Source: Marisa cornuarietis (lineage: Eukaryota; Mollusca; Gastropoda; Architaenioglossa; Ampullariidae). From it: 64,000 nucleotides of DNA. The translations under genes and the position numbers were made by a program. Below the pieces are notes generated by a model. It did no database searches. It was given only the letters and a program-made list of their open reading frames with translations, and had not been told where the DNA came from. The stretch covers positions 1 to 64,000 of the forward strand of contig SMMW01000516.1 of the NCBI GenBank assembly GCA_004794655.1, given 5' to 3'. Each line of letters begins with the position of its first letter. Within the stretch, counting starts at the first letter, position 1. Shown in pieces: positions 33,567 to 46,000 of the stretch.

Positions 33567-36500
33567 AATAGAAACATACACCTCCATGATGAATGGAAAT
33601 AGTAATCTCTTTCCAGGATAGGAAAACTGTTTTCGTTGCTATTGACTGAATGCAGATCAAAAATCGCATACAAAGACCAGAGATGTAATTTACACACACA
33701 CACACACACAAGACATCCATGAAAGCCTTTTATTCTAAATAATGGTTTCATAAACTTATGCATCATTATTTCCTAGCATTGAAAGTAAAACGGAAAGCTT
33801 TGCTACTGTCAGGATCAATTGATTATTGAAAGTTATATAGCACTGAACTCTTATACTTAGGGCTAATGCCGAAATTTCTTCAACTTTTAAAATTTTAAGA
33901 TATTGGATTTTAACAGAATTATATGCTTTAAGGTCATAGTAAGGATATTGAAGAAGATGAAAACTTTTCACTTACACTACAGAAGCTAGCAGCTCACTTC
34001 ATCTCTACCCAGTGACAGCACGTCTTCAAATGTTTTTTTCTTGCTCACAAAAATACACATTTGTTCTTGACATGCAGTTGGGTGCATATTAATAAAATCT
34101 CACAAATTAAGAAACATTCTAATGACATACTCCAATGCATAGAGTCCACTAATAGGAAAATATTGCATCTGCCAACAAGTGTGGGAGTGGAGCTGTCAAA
34201 GGGATTCCACAATGAATTTCTCAAAAGGCAATAAATTTAATGTCATCTCGTTCTAATCATAACCCCAAATCTTGCAGTTTTATTATGGGTATCAAATAAC
34301 CCACCAGCAGGCCAAAATGCACACACCTTGTCAACTAAATGATAAATGCAGATCTCTGCAAAACTCTGCAGCATGTAGTACTACCAGCAAGCTCTGTCAT
34401 GATCCAATCAAAAAGGACATAAAAAGTCCAAGACATTTTAAAGGCTTACCAGAGTCAAATGTGAAATTAAATTGCTGACAGAAGAATTCCACACTGTCAT
34501 TAATTTAGCACCTGGGCTTACCTTTAAACATAACATAGCAGAATCTCTCATTTCATCCATCCATATTGCTGCAGAAATAGATTTTAAAACAGTTGAATTG
34601 TCTAAGAAATACAGAGGACAAAAGAAGTTACCTATCTACAGGTTGTCCAGTACAGCAGCTGTACACTCAACTGCCACAATAAAATGCACTCAAATAACAA
34701 CACAGCCAAGAGTAAAATGGATAGAAGTATTAACTGAAGACCTAGAAACAAAAACATTTTGGTTCAGATTGCATAGACTACATCACCAAAATCATGTAAA
34801 ATTCTGCAACCATACTTCATTATTTAACTTTTTAAGCTCTCTCTATGAACTGAATTTTCTGCATCAGTCACAAAAATAGACAGTTCTGTTTCCAACGATT
34901 ACAAAGGGGGAGCAATCAAGGTTTAAGATGAGGAAAGGGACCGAGGACAGAGAAATAAGAGAAAAAGAGCGAGACGTGATGGAAAAGTATTGAAAAAACA
35001 TAATGATGACAAGAACCAAGGCATCACACCAAACATCAATTCATACCAGTCTTTTCACACAGATTTCTCCTGATCAGCAGATTTGAATTTGCTCTCTTCA
35101 TCTGTTGTGAATTTTCAAGAAAGAAGCTACACATAAAAAAACAACATTAAGTTCTCAATACTCAACACATGCACACATTCCATGTCTGACCACTATGATG
35201 AGGTTTGGTTTCACTTCTTGGTGTATCGCAATCTGTACAATGTCTGCATTTCGATATGTACAACTGTACATGTAGTATGTATCTGTGCTTCTGGGCAGCA
35301 GCAACTCACTGCTTCAGGCATTTACTGAGGTAAGAAAACACAGCTTAAGACTGTGGAGATCAGACACTAAATATTTCATGCAAATCTGTCCACAGACAGA
35401 CTGCAGACAATGGCAAACAAAGCAAACACAAGATGAAGCGCTTTTTACATAACTGTTACTAAGGATGATATGACAATAGAATGTCGAGTCACCTTCTTCT
35501 CTTTCTCTGGCCTGCATGCACACACATCTGCCTGCGTGCACACGCACACATTCACACCAACACAACACTAAGGAGCATGTTTCTTGCTTGTATTGTGGCA
35601 CCTTTCATAAATGTATAATCAGATTATCCATTATCCTCTTATACATAAAAGCAAACACACAGAAGTCTTTTTTTCTCCTGAAACTGCACACACAAGGCTT
35701 TTGCTTCAGCCACTGATAATGTACACTTATATACAGATTACACACTACATGTGATTGCAACATCCGCAATGACTTGCTATTGCAGTTTGTTATAATGAAG
35801 AATGGACAGTTAATGTTTAAGAATATATCAATCATGATGATAAAAACATTTCTTGACAATCATTAATGCTTTAGCAGTTAATTCTTCCATAACTAGTATT
35901 CATTAAAAAAAATAGTTTAGATAAACATTATTCTAAGTACAGAACAGAAGAATTCAAACTTGCATCTTGACATGCTCACCCTTTACAGAAGTAATCCATT
36001 CCCCAGCACACCATTTTCTGTTTTCTGAGTCCAAAATCTGTATTTTATATGAAAATTAAAGTCTAACAGATTATCAATGAAATTCAGATAATTTCTGGTG
36101 AATTTTCTTGCAATCTCTGTATTTCTGAGATTTTCTCATATATGAAAAATGTGTCTCAGCTATGCCCTCCCTTCTCAGTGACTGCGAGTGAAACGTAGTA
36201 GGCACCACATGTAAAATGTGAAGTTGTCCACTCCTCTTTTTTTGCAGGGTTCAAATATCCGTTGGGAATTTCAAAAAGGTCTACATTAGATTTTTAGTGC
36301 TAGAGGAAATGACAGTACTTGAAAACGGAAGTCTCTTGGGCAGCATGATTGAACAACAAAGTTGCTGTGACTAAAAACGTCATAATAAAGAGTTCAAAAA
36401 TTGTATTTTCATAATTTCCAGGTAAAATGGAAAAACTGCATGGATGAGCTTCTCTGTTGTATCAATTTTATCTCACAAGAAAAAAAGTCTATTAATATTT

Positions 36501-36958
36501 TAAACCATTTTCTTTTCTTGCCTTCTCCAAAGATAAACAAAAAATTTGTTAACACTTGATCCACACACACACACTCATTCCACTTACTCCATCAAGCCGT
36601 TTGCTAATTCCCAGTTGCATGATGGCTTCTTTGCATGTTGATGAATGTTTTGAATTTGGGTTTATACAGGTTGAAGGTAAATCTAATTCGCAACAGTAGA
36701 AGACCATCTGAATTTCAGAACCTAAATGTTAGATAGTAATCAGCAAGCTTCAAACACCCCTCTTTCACAGCCAGCCAGAAGTACAGGTGAGCCACTTTCT
36801 GGTTTATGCAGGACTCCTTTCATTCAACAACCAATTGGGATAATGACCAGAAAACAAAACTGATAAATGTTCTAGTTTAAAGGGGCATTAGCACAGATAC
36901 TACTTTAAAAAAAAATCTAAAAACAAATCAAAGCCACATTCTAGGAACTGAAGACTGC
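33567..36958 (-). other. Probable ASXL 3' UTR and downstream DNA
   Basis: No coding exon is seen after the ASXL stop codon. A minus-strand AATAAA lies at 34,279-34,284 and would give a 3' UTR of about 2.7 kb. This is a guess, since nearer variant signals cannot be excluded. The 135-aa plus-strand ORF at 34,472-34,879 has no recognisable domain. Confidence 0.35.
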
Positions 36959-37075
36959 TCATGTTACTGTGGTGATGAGGCAGGTAACACACAGTTTGGA
37001 TGGCCCAATGCAGTCGTTGTGACAAAATGCCCCACACTTCTTACACATGACCATGGCTTTGTGATTGCATGCGCA
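36959..37075 (-). other. ASXL C-terminal PHD finger
   Basis: The last ~40 residues carry the atypical [27 protein letters not shown], followed by [12 protein letters not shown]. The near-invariant [16 protein letters not shown] stretch of vertebrate ASXL1-3 makes the gene identification secure. Confidence 0.95.
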
Positions 37076-40000
37076 GGACTGCCCAACCTCTTGACCTCCC
37101 ACCGACCCCACCCCCATCAAACCTGAATTTAAGCCACCCCCTCCCCCCACCTGCGCTGGGAGGACTGTGTGAGACTGACTCCCACCCCCTGTCAGTACAT
37201 GGATTCCTGGCAAACTACTGGCAACACTTGCAGCTATGAGTCCCGCCATGCTGGTGGCGACACTGCTTACTGCATTTCCAGTGCTGTTTGGGGAGGGTGT
37301 AGTGGACGTGACACCGGCACTGCTACTCTGTTGGCCTTGCAGACTGGCAGGTGGTGTGCCTACAGACTGGATGTTAAGCTCACTAGTTTGAAGTACCACA
37401 GGAGTTGCCAAAGACTGGCTATGTGAGTGAGGTCTTGTGATCATCCCAGCTGTAGTGAAAGCCAAAGAGTTCGGTCCAGACAAAGCTGCCCCAGGTGGAA
37501 GAGCCACAATGATGCGAGGAATAGGGCTAGGACCGGCTCGAGTAGCAGTGCCAGCGCTCGATAAAAAATTACTAGTCTCTTCGGTGCCACTGGCATTTGC
37601 TGCAGGACTTGTGCTTAGGTTGGGACTCAGGGAATTTGTGGGACCATTGGCAAGGTTTGCACTGCTGACAATAATCTGCACACCTTGCAGTGGAGAGGGA
37701 CAGGGTGAAGACCCAGCCACACCAGCACTAGCCGAGCGTACTAACACCGTGTGGCCATCTGCATGGCTGGCCTTATGGTCAGTAGAATTGTTGGGGGGAG
37801 CACTGGCTGCTCGTGGTGGTGCATTCAAAAACACTTGTAAGGCTTCCTGCGTGAGGATATGCCGCACACTGCGCTGTCCGGAGTTGCGCACCATGGCCAG
37901 AACAGTGTTGCTGCCAGCGCTGCCATTGCTCCCAGCACATGACGACACTGATGCAACATGATGCAAGTTTTGAGTGGATCCTCCTAAACTGTTTGGAGCC
38001 ACCACAGTTCCATGAGGTGTACTCATCAGCAGCACCCTGCCGCCCTGTACAGACTGAGAATTGAGTGCACTGGCACTGGATGTCACCAGAATGATCTTGC
38101 TTCCAACAGGTTCCAGTGCTGGACTAATGGCACTGACAGTACTGCCTGCAGAGTTAGGTACAGTAACCATTTTGGGAGAGGGCCCACGACTAACAGTGAT
38201 GATTTTGGCTGGAACTCCTGAATGGCTTGCATTCAGTGCAGGAGATGCAGGCTGTACAAACGTGTGCGGTGATGCATCATTGGTAACCTTAGTTACTCCT
38301 GTATCCAAGGCAACTGGAGATGCTGAGGCACGAGGGGACTGGGGGAAAAGGATTTTGGAAGCACTGCGTTGACCAGGAGGTGAAGGTGCTGACAGCACGC
38401 TTACAGAATTGGTGGCACTAACACCCATGCTATCTGCTGCAGTTGATGTAGCTGTTTTACTCACCCGACTCTTCTCAAATTCAGCCTGGCAAATTTGTTG
38501 GGACCGTGCCAGGTTTACACCATCTGTCTCTGATTTTGACCCAGTTACCGAGGTTGTTGTCACCACCAAAACTTTTGGAGTGACTTTGGGTCTCACAATA
38601 TTGGGGACGTGTTTGGTTGTCTGACAGCTGGTTACTTGTGCATCACTTACAACTGGTGTGGATGATGGCTGCAAATGGGATGATGCAGCAGAATTCTGCA
38701 CACGAGCCTGTGCTTGTGCCTTGATGTTGGCCAAAGTACGTGTCTGAACGTGCATCTTAAGAGGCAAGTTGCTTGTCAACAAACTGCGCATAGCTGGCAA
38801 GGACAGAGATGGATTGTGGGAAGGAGATGTAGGTGTTGGTGGCGTAGATGGAGTTGTTGTCTGGACTCGTGCCGCCTGCGTCTGGGCTTTGATGTTAGCT
38901 AGCGTTCGAGTCTGTCCCTGTGTCCTGACATTCACAGTGAGATGGTGGGGAGGACTTGAAACCCCTGATACAGGAGTCCCTGGGGGTGACGTGCTTGTTG
39001 GCTCTGCAATCACTGAAGTAACTGGAACAATGCTACACGCTTGTGTTATTGTAGCTGAAGGGGCATGACTCTGCTGTCTTGCTGCCTGGGTTTGTGCACG
39101 GATGTGCGCCAAGGTGCGTGCAGCTGCTTGAGTCTGAGCAGAAGGCGTAGAAACGACCCTTGGTCTCTTGGCAGGTGAAGGACTACCAGCAGCCTCTGGA
39201 CGCGAGTCAGTGCTCCTTGATCTCATATTGCCATCTGGTGTCCGGTAGATGACAATGCCTGTAGGAGGCAAGTGAGAACTGGTGGTGACTGTTGCAATGG
39301 TAGTGGTTGCAGGTTTGGTAGCCTGGCGAGGAACTGAGGAGTTCTGAGATACTGTGGTTAGTAAGCCAACCTGCAGAGTAGAACACAACATAATTGTCAA
39401 TAATTGTGAAGCTGAACCATCAGGGTAGCCAGCACCAGGTATGGTCCTCACCTACCTCTCCTGGGTTGAACAATTCTTTCCCACTATCAATATTTTAAAT
39501 AAAAAAGTAAGAGATACAAGTTATATTTGTACTTATGAGCATGTTTTCTTGACTGTTAGTAATGTAAACATTCATGTCAAAATAAGCAACTGATGACTCC
39601 AAGATGTTATTCAGATGCACTATTTTCCACTACTGTCACAAAAGCACATGATGGAAGCAACAAAAAATTGTCAAAAAGAAAACAAAATCATACAGAAACT
39701 TCTCTAAATAGACCTGGATTCTCTCTCCTGTTTCTTTCTACACTCCAATACGAAGAAAAAGGAAAAAACATCATGCACAGAGGATGGCATGGCACATGAT
39801 CAATAATCTTTTATGTAATAACTTTTTTATTGATACAGCACTTTAACTCTTGAATATTATAGTCTTAACGCATTCATGTCATGCATTTATGATAAAAGCA
39901 TTTCGCACTGTTTAATGGAAAATTTGACCTGTCAAGCATGTCCATCTTTAATGTGATGATACAGACAGCAATAACTTACATGCAAAATTAAATGTAACTT

Positions 40001-43000
40001 CTTAATAATAATTATAAGCACCTATAGAGTGTTACAAACTTAATGTGCTTGAACAAAGGAGCAACATAAAAAACCAAAACCAGGAGCACAGCTGCAAACT
40101 ACTAAAACAAGGAGGGAGAAATTGTGACAAAAGAACACCACCAACTACTACAAGCATTTACAACAGCTGCTACAAGTATTTACATAAAAAGACAAGTCTT
40201 AATGCCATTCTTAAAATCTTCAAAAGTGGTTGCTGAATTGAGCAGCATGTGCATCACATTCTAGACTCTGACCAAAGAAGGGAAAACAGCAGCTGCCAAA
40301 TATGTCTTCTCTAATATGCCTGAATGAGCATTTGTCTCTTTTCTGTTTTCTGGTAGTGCCTCTTGTTGAAAAAAGTATAAATTAACAGATTTGAAAACTG
40401 ATATTAAGTTTAAGTGGAAACCCATCAAGGCCTGTAAGGCATGAAATTAGAAAAAATACTTTTCTTGCTATAAACAAATAAAATATTAGTTTTTTAAGGT
40501 CCAAATCATTGTTCAAGTCAGCAGCCAACAATTGTCTCTTAGGTACTGTTAAGCAGATTACTGTTGTAAAACAAAATTTGAATGGATGCCAACTTCAACT
40601 CATTGGGAGAAATTTCATGGTAAATTGACATGATCCTGTGGTTTTTACCCTTATCTGTTATCTGTTCTCACACAGTATATTAATTATATGAACCTGATTG
40701 TTAAAAAAATCTTTTTAGTATAAAAAAGTACATAAATAATTTCATTAGTACCTGCCTTCATGTTGTCCTTTTAGATATCCATAGTGGAAATCAATGCTAA
40801 ATTTTAATACAGCTGCTAAACAGAACAATCTGAGGCAAAATAATCCCTGAATAGCACTGAGATTTTCTCCCTTACTCTGCTTTTCACTCTCCCACAGTTG
40901 CATTCTAGAAAAATGACCATTCCATACAAATATGCCAACGTTTGATAAAGTGTTAGTGGTCATTTTTCTTAACTCTTTAAGTTTAGGCTGGACAAGTACA
41001 CCTGGTCCCTTCAGCAACTATTACGTCTGGGCTGCCCACCCATGTCTGTCACATTCAATATTTTTTACTGCAAAACTATGTCAATAAAAAGTGTCCCAAT
41101 CAAGTCATTTTTCTAGGTAAATCTCATCTGAAAAGAGTTACATCCCTTAGATGCTCAACTGAAAATTTGAATTTTTCAGATGTATCTTTCTTTTCAAAAA
41201 ACAATGGTGACACAAGCGCACATGCAAAGATGGGTAGCGATTTTTTTAGGCAAGGACTGAAAGTGTTAAATGATTATCGAGCTTAATTGAGAATTATCAG
41301 TCCTGAATTTGATAAACATGAGGGACTATGATTAATATGATGATATAATGAGCCATACGAGTCTGTGCTTTGCATACCTGTGATGTAACAGGTGCTGAAG
41401 ATGTTGCTGAAAGAGGCTTCTGAGCGGCAGACGGGATGGACGTTCCCGATTCTGCAGCAGCAGACCATGCTGTTCGCCGCTGTCGCAACAAGCTGGACAC
41501 AAGACTTTTGCGTCCAGCCTGTGCTGGCTTGACCTTCACCTTGATGGCAGGAGGGGAGGTGGCTGGCAAGGTGTTCGACTGTTTGGCAGGTGATGGGCCA
41601 GTAGCTTTGGGAACATCAGACAGCACCCTACAAAGCAGAATCATCACAAAATACCATTTCTGGGTGTAAAATTTCTTTGAGCACTTGCCAGATGACATGA
41701 CTATGTAGAGTTAACCTGCTAGCTACCCCAATTCCAACTCTCCAGTTAAAACTACCTAATGAACAGGGAGTATACAACCTCAACCAACCCCCATCTGGCC
41801 ATGTCTTGGCAGAGAGTTCACTTCTCCAGTTTGAACTGTGAAGAGAGCCACAGCAGGGAGGTGGAAGAAAACTAGTGGTCTCAGGTCATGTCATGTGGCA
41901 AATACCCGAAGATAGAAATTTTACTACCAAAACTGGTATTTCTTCTTCATGTTGTACCACATGACACAACTATGTGGAAAATATCAGGTGGGAGTGGGGG
42001 GTAGTGGTAGTGGTGCATGTGGCATTCTGCAAAGAGAGGAGGCTACTGTACTGTAGTAAGATTTTTAAGACATATCTTAATCCCAGCCAGGGGAGAGACC
42101 AGGAGTCCGCTTCATATTGAGCTATGGAGCAGTGGAAACAGAGTAGGCTGTTTTAGTCATTCTGCTGGCAATATGCTGAGCCACTGACACACTCTCAACC
42201 GCTAGATATGCTGGCCTGATAGCTGTTTTAATCCAGGCACTACTGTCTGTGTCATTATGTTGGCCTTCTTCTCCAGCAAAGGTAGAAACAGACAACATCT
42301 GCCCCTCCGGCTGGATGTGGATCTTTTAAAATAGATCCTGAAGCCTATCCTGGTGCTCCACTCTTACCAACTGAAAACAAGAGAGGCCATCCTTGGTTGG
42401 TCGCACTGGCCACTTAGGAACAGGGGCTGACAGTTTCGTGCAATTGCCACTTACATGCGAAGGTGTTTTAAGGGGTGCAAGTAAGCAGTGGGTCTGAAGA
42501 CACCATCAGCGCCCCCAACACACCCACTGGTGTGCTGGTTTTCTGCTGCAGAACCCCATGCCGTAAGAGTTGAAGCACCCTGAGGCAGACTGCAAAGATT
42601 AGCTGAGTGCTTTGCAGATGAACATCCTTGGCCTCAATGTGTCAAGGGTCAGAACCAAAGTCAGAGCTGAGGCTGATGCAAGCAGGCCAGAAGCCACTGA
42701 CATGCCGTGTGTGACTCCAAATGTACCAGCTTACCAGAAGCAGCTGACGTTGCCTGAAGACACCAAATGTACTGACTTGCCAGAAGCCACTAACATGCAG
42801 CGTGTGTGTGTGTGTGACACCAAATGTACCAACTTGCCAGAAGCCACCAACATATTCCACGTGTGACACCAAATGTACCAACTTACCAGAAATCATGAAC
42901 ATGTGTGTATGAAACCAAATGTACCAACTTGCTGGAAGCCACTTATACTGCATGCATGACACAAAATGTACTGACTTGTCAGAAGCCACTGACATGTTGT

Positions 43001-46000
43001 GTGCATGACACTAAATGTACAGACTTGAAAATCAGCAGGATGTGCAGCAATGAAAGGAAACCATGGCCAGGGAAAGAAAAAAAATGCCAATTACCTAAAG
43101 TGTGAAGACCTATACCTCAAAAGAATGGGGTATTACAACCTGACACAGCAGGGCCTCATGTGACAGGGGAGGAGAGCATAGGACAGGCTCGATCCCTCAG
43201 TTGGCTGCAGCAGTGTCATAAAGCTGCTGTTACTCACAGGTGAGGGATGATGAATTTCTGGCTGTCTAGCCTCACCTTTATCCTCTTCAAAACATATCTT
43301 AACAGAGTGAGCCACCCTTTCACCTGCACCCATCTTTCCTCGGACCAGAAACAGCAAGCATCACAGGGTGCGTTCCCAGAACATGACAGGCAGTTGAGAC
43401 AGTGAACATTTGTGTTGGCAGGCAGCTTAGCTATACTGTAGGCAATGCAAGGCTCCTTTGATACGCAAAAGAGATAAGGTAGCTGAAAACATGGCCAACT
43501 CAGTCAAAAAGCCAGGTGAAAAACTGGAACTCACAGTCTAGACAGGAGAGTGGCTAGGGGGAAGTGTGAGGCAGTGTTGTTAAGGATGGAGAAGGAAGAA
43601 TGTTAGTGTTTTAGGCTGAGCCATTGACTAAGGCTAGATCATAGCAAAGCAAATGGCCCTATATAACAGGTGCCACATGCAGAGAAAGAGCATGTCCAAA
43701 ATGAGATCTCAATCCAGGACAGCCAATCCTCACTGAGTTGGTGACAGGTGCTAACCGCTGGACCACCACTAGTCTTGGTGAGACTGGGAAAGTGGATGGG
43801 TTGGTTGAGTTTGCGTACTAAATTAGACTACAATAAAATAAGACTTGGAATGTATGAGGTGAGTGTTAGTCAAAACCCACCTTTGCCCCCATACAGGTTC
43901 AAAGTGCTTGGCTTTCCAAGGGTCAATCTTGCTTTGTTCTTTTTCTTCTTCAGCCTTCAGACGCTGCTGTGCCTCTGGAGTGAACTCTCCTGTGAAGAGA
44001 TTAAAAAAAAGCCTCTTTATCACTGTCATCATTATAGTTCATCCACTGACTGGTACCAGCTGATCTTTATTAAGCTGGTCCACTAGGCCTGCCAGCAGGG
44101 GGACACATAGTGCTAGGGCTTCCTTTTGAAAAATAAATAAAAAGCTTAAAAAGATATACTGGCTGAAATTTCAAAGTAAATGGTATTTAAAAACACAGTA
44201 CTGATCTACATATATAAAAAAGACAGTACAAACCCTGCAGACATAATAAAGCCATGTGTTCTTTCTGAACCAGTCTGCTGGCATCGCAAGTATTACTGAA
44301 AAGTGCTCAAGATGCCATATGTCAAATTACTAGAGGGCAAGTGATAGACTTGTGCAATGGTATATGTAGCTGCAAATATGGATACCATTAAAGTGAAAAC
44401 AGGGAAAGAATAGGAACTGTTACCCTCTGTAAGTCTTTCTTTCCACTCCTGGCAAGCTTTCGCAAAAAATTCATTATTCAAAGCAGTCCCGCTAATTCTG
44501 CAAGAAATTGATACAAGTTACAAGCTAACAAATTAAGGGTGAACTAGTATTATAGTATTTAATACTACTTACAACTTTAGAAGAACACCAGCATCAAGTG
44601 GTGATTATTAAAATAGAGAGTTTGAGATCCACGACGCATAGGGAGACCTGTGCGGCAACGAGAAAGGCGAGCCTCTAAGCCTACCTGTTTTGAGAAAGCG
44701 ATTGGTTGGCTTTTGTGGATGTGATGATGTAGGGCGCAAATTCCCGTGACGCTACAAGTTGCCGGTCACGCACGAGCACTGAATCTCAAACTCTCTAATA
44801 TGTACACACTTCTTCTCAGTCAAGCAATGTCTTGTTTTCCTCTTGTTTACTAGGACTACATTCCAGTGATGGAATAATTTAAATTTCAGCACCAAGTGGA
44901 TATTATCAAAATATGTACATGCTTCTTCAAGGTCAGGCAAGGTCTTGTTTTGTTTTATCTGAAGGTGAAAGTATATTTCACAGGAGATAAAATAATCAAA
45001 AACAGCTTAACGTTCAAGCTATCTGCAAAAGGGGAACAATTTTTCCCATCTAGCAAAACTGCACTAATCAGCCCAAACAATGACAAAACAAGCAATAAGA
45101 AATTGCTCTTAACAGCTCTTTTCATTACTGACAGCTCAATGCCAGTGGATGTGTGCTGCAATCAGGATGAAACAATAGCAGCTCCCCCCTCCACCCTTAA
45201 ACAACAGTAAAAGACAAAACAATACCTCAGCCCACTGTCAGAGTGGACAATCTGGTCACAGGCTGGAAGAAGCTGAATCAATTTGTACTGGTACTCAGGT
45301 GGCAGCAAACCAAATGTCTTATGATTTAGAAGATTCTGTAAATGCATGAAAATCACAAGTTAAATGCACTGCACCAAGGGTATTTATTACTAAACTCTGA
45401 AAGTTGCTGTATCATCAAGAAGTAGACAAAAGTCAGATGATGACTTTAGTCAAAATACTAATAACAAACGTACACTTGCACAGCGCTCTGCACACAACAA
45501 AAGGCTAATGCTCTGAGTACTAATCAATTATATAAACAATATAAACAGTAAAAACTGTACAAAAAACAAATGCAGTGAAAGCTAAAGATGATATGGAGCA
45601 ACAGACTAGAACCTGTGGCCTAACACATCTGATGTATTACAATGAAAAGGTCAGAAGATCCACAAAACCAATGTACTTATGTTGTTGTCAAAGGCCCATG
45701 TGAGTGCGATTATGGGGCCATCATCCAAGTTGCTATTTTCCCTCAAACCTGAGGTGTTTATATATCAACATTACTCTTTAGAAAATATCTACTGAGTGGC
45801 AAGCACACTCAATTATAAGTGTGATGTTGTACCATATAAATTTGTCATTATTTTTACTATAATGGATAAAAACAGTATTCATTAACAGATACAAAATAAA
45901 GATCAGGAATGTTAGCGATCGAGAAAAAAAAAAAAAAAAAAAAAAGATCAGGAATGTTAAATACAGCAAACCTCAACTAAATGCACAATTTTATGTACTG

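Noticed and set aside
34472..34879. 135-aa plus ORF downstream of ASXL
   Set aside because: AT-rich, without domain or splice support, and probably within or beyond the ASXL 3' UTR.
37437..37961. 174-aa plus-strand ORF
   Set aside because: Antisense shadow of the large ASXL last exon. The opposite strand has the conserved PHD and matching splice phases.
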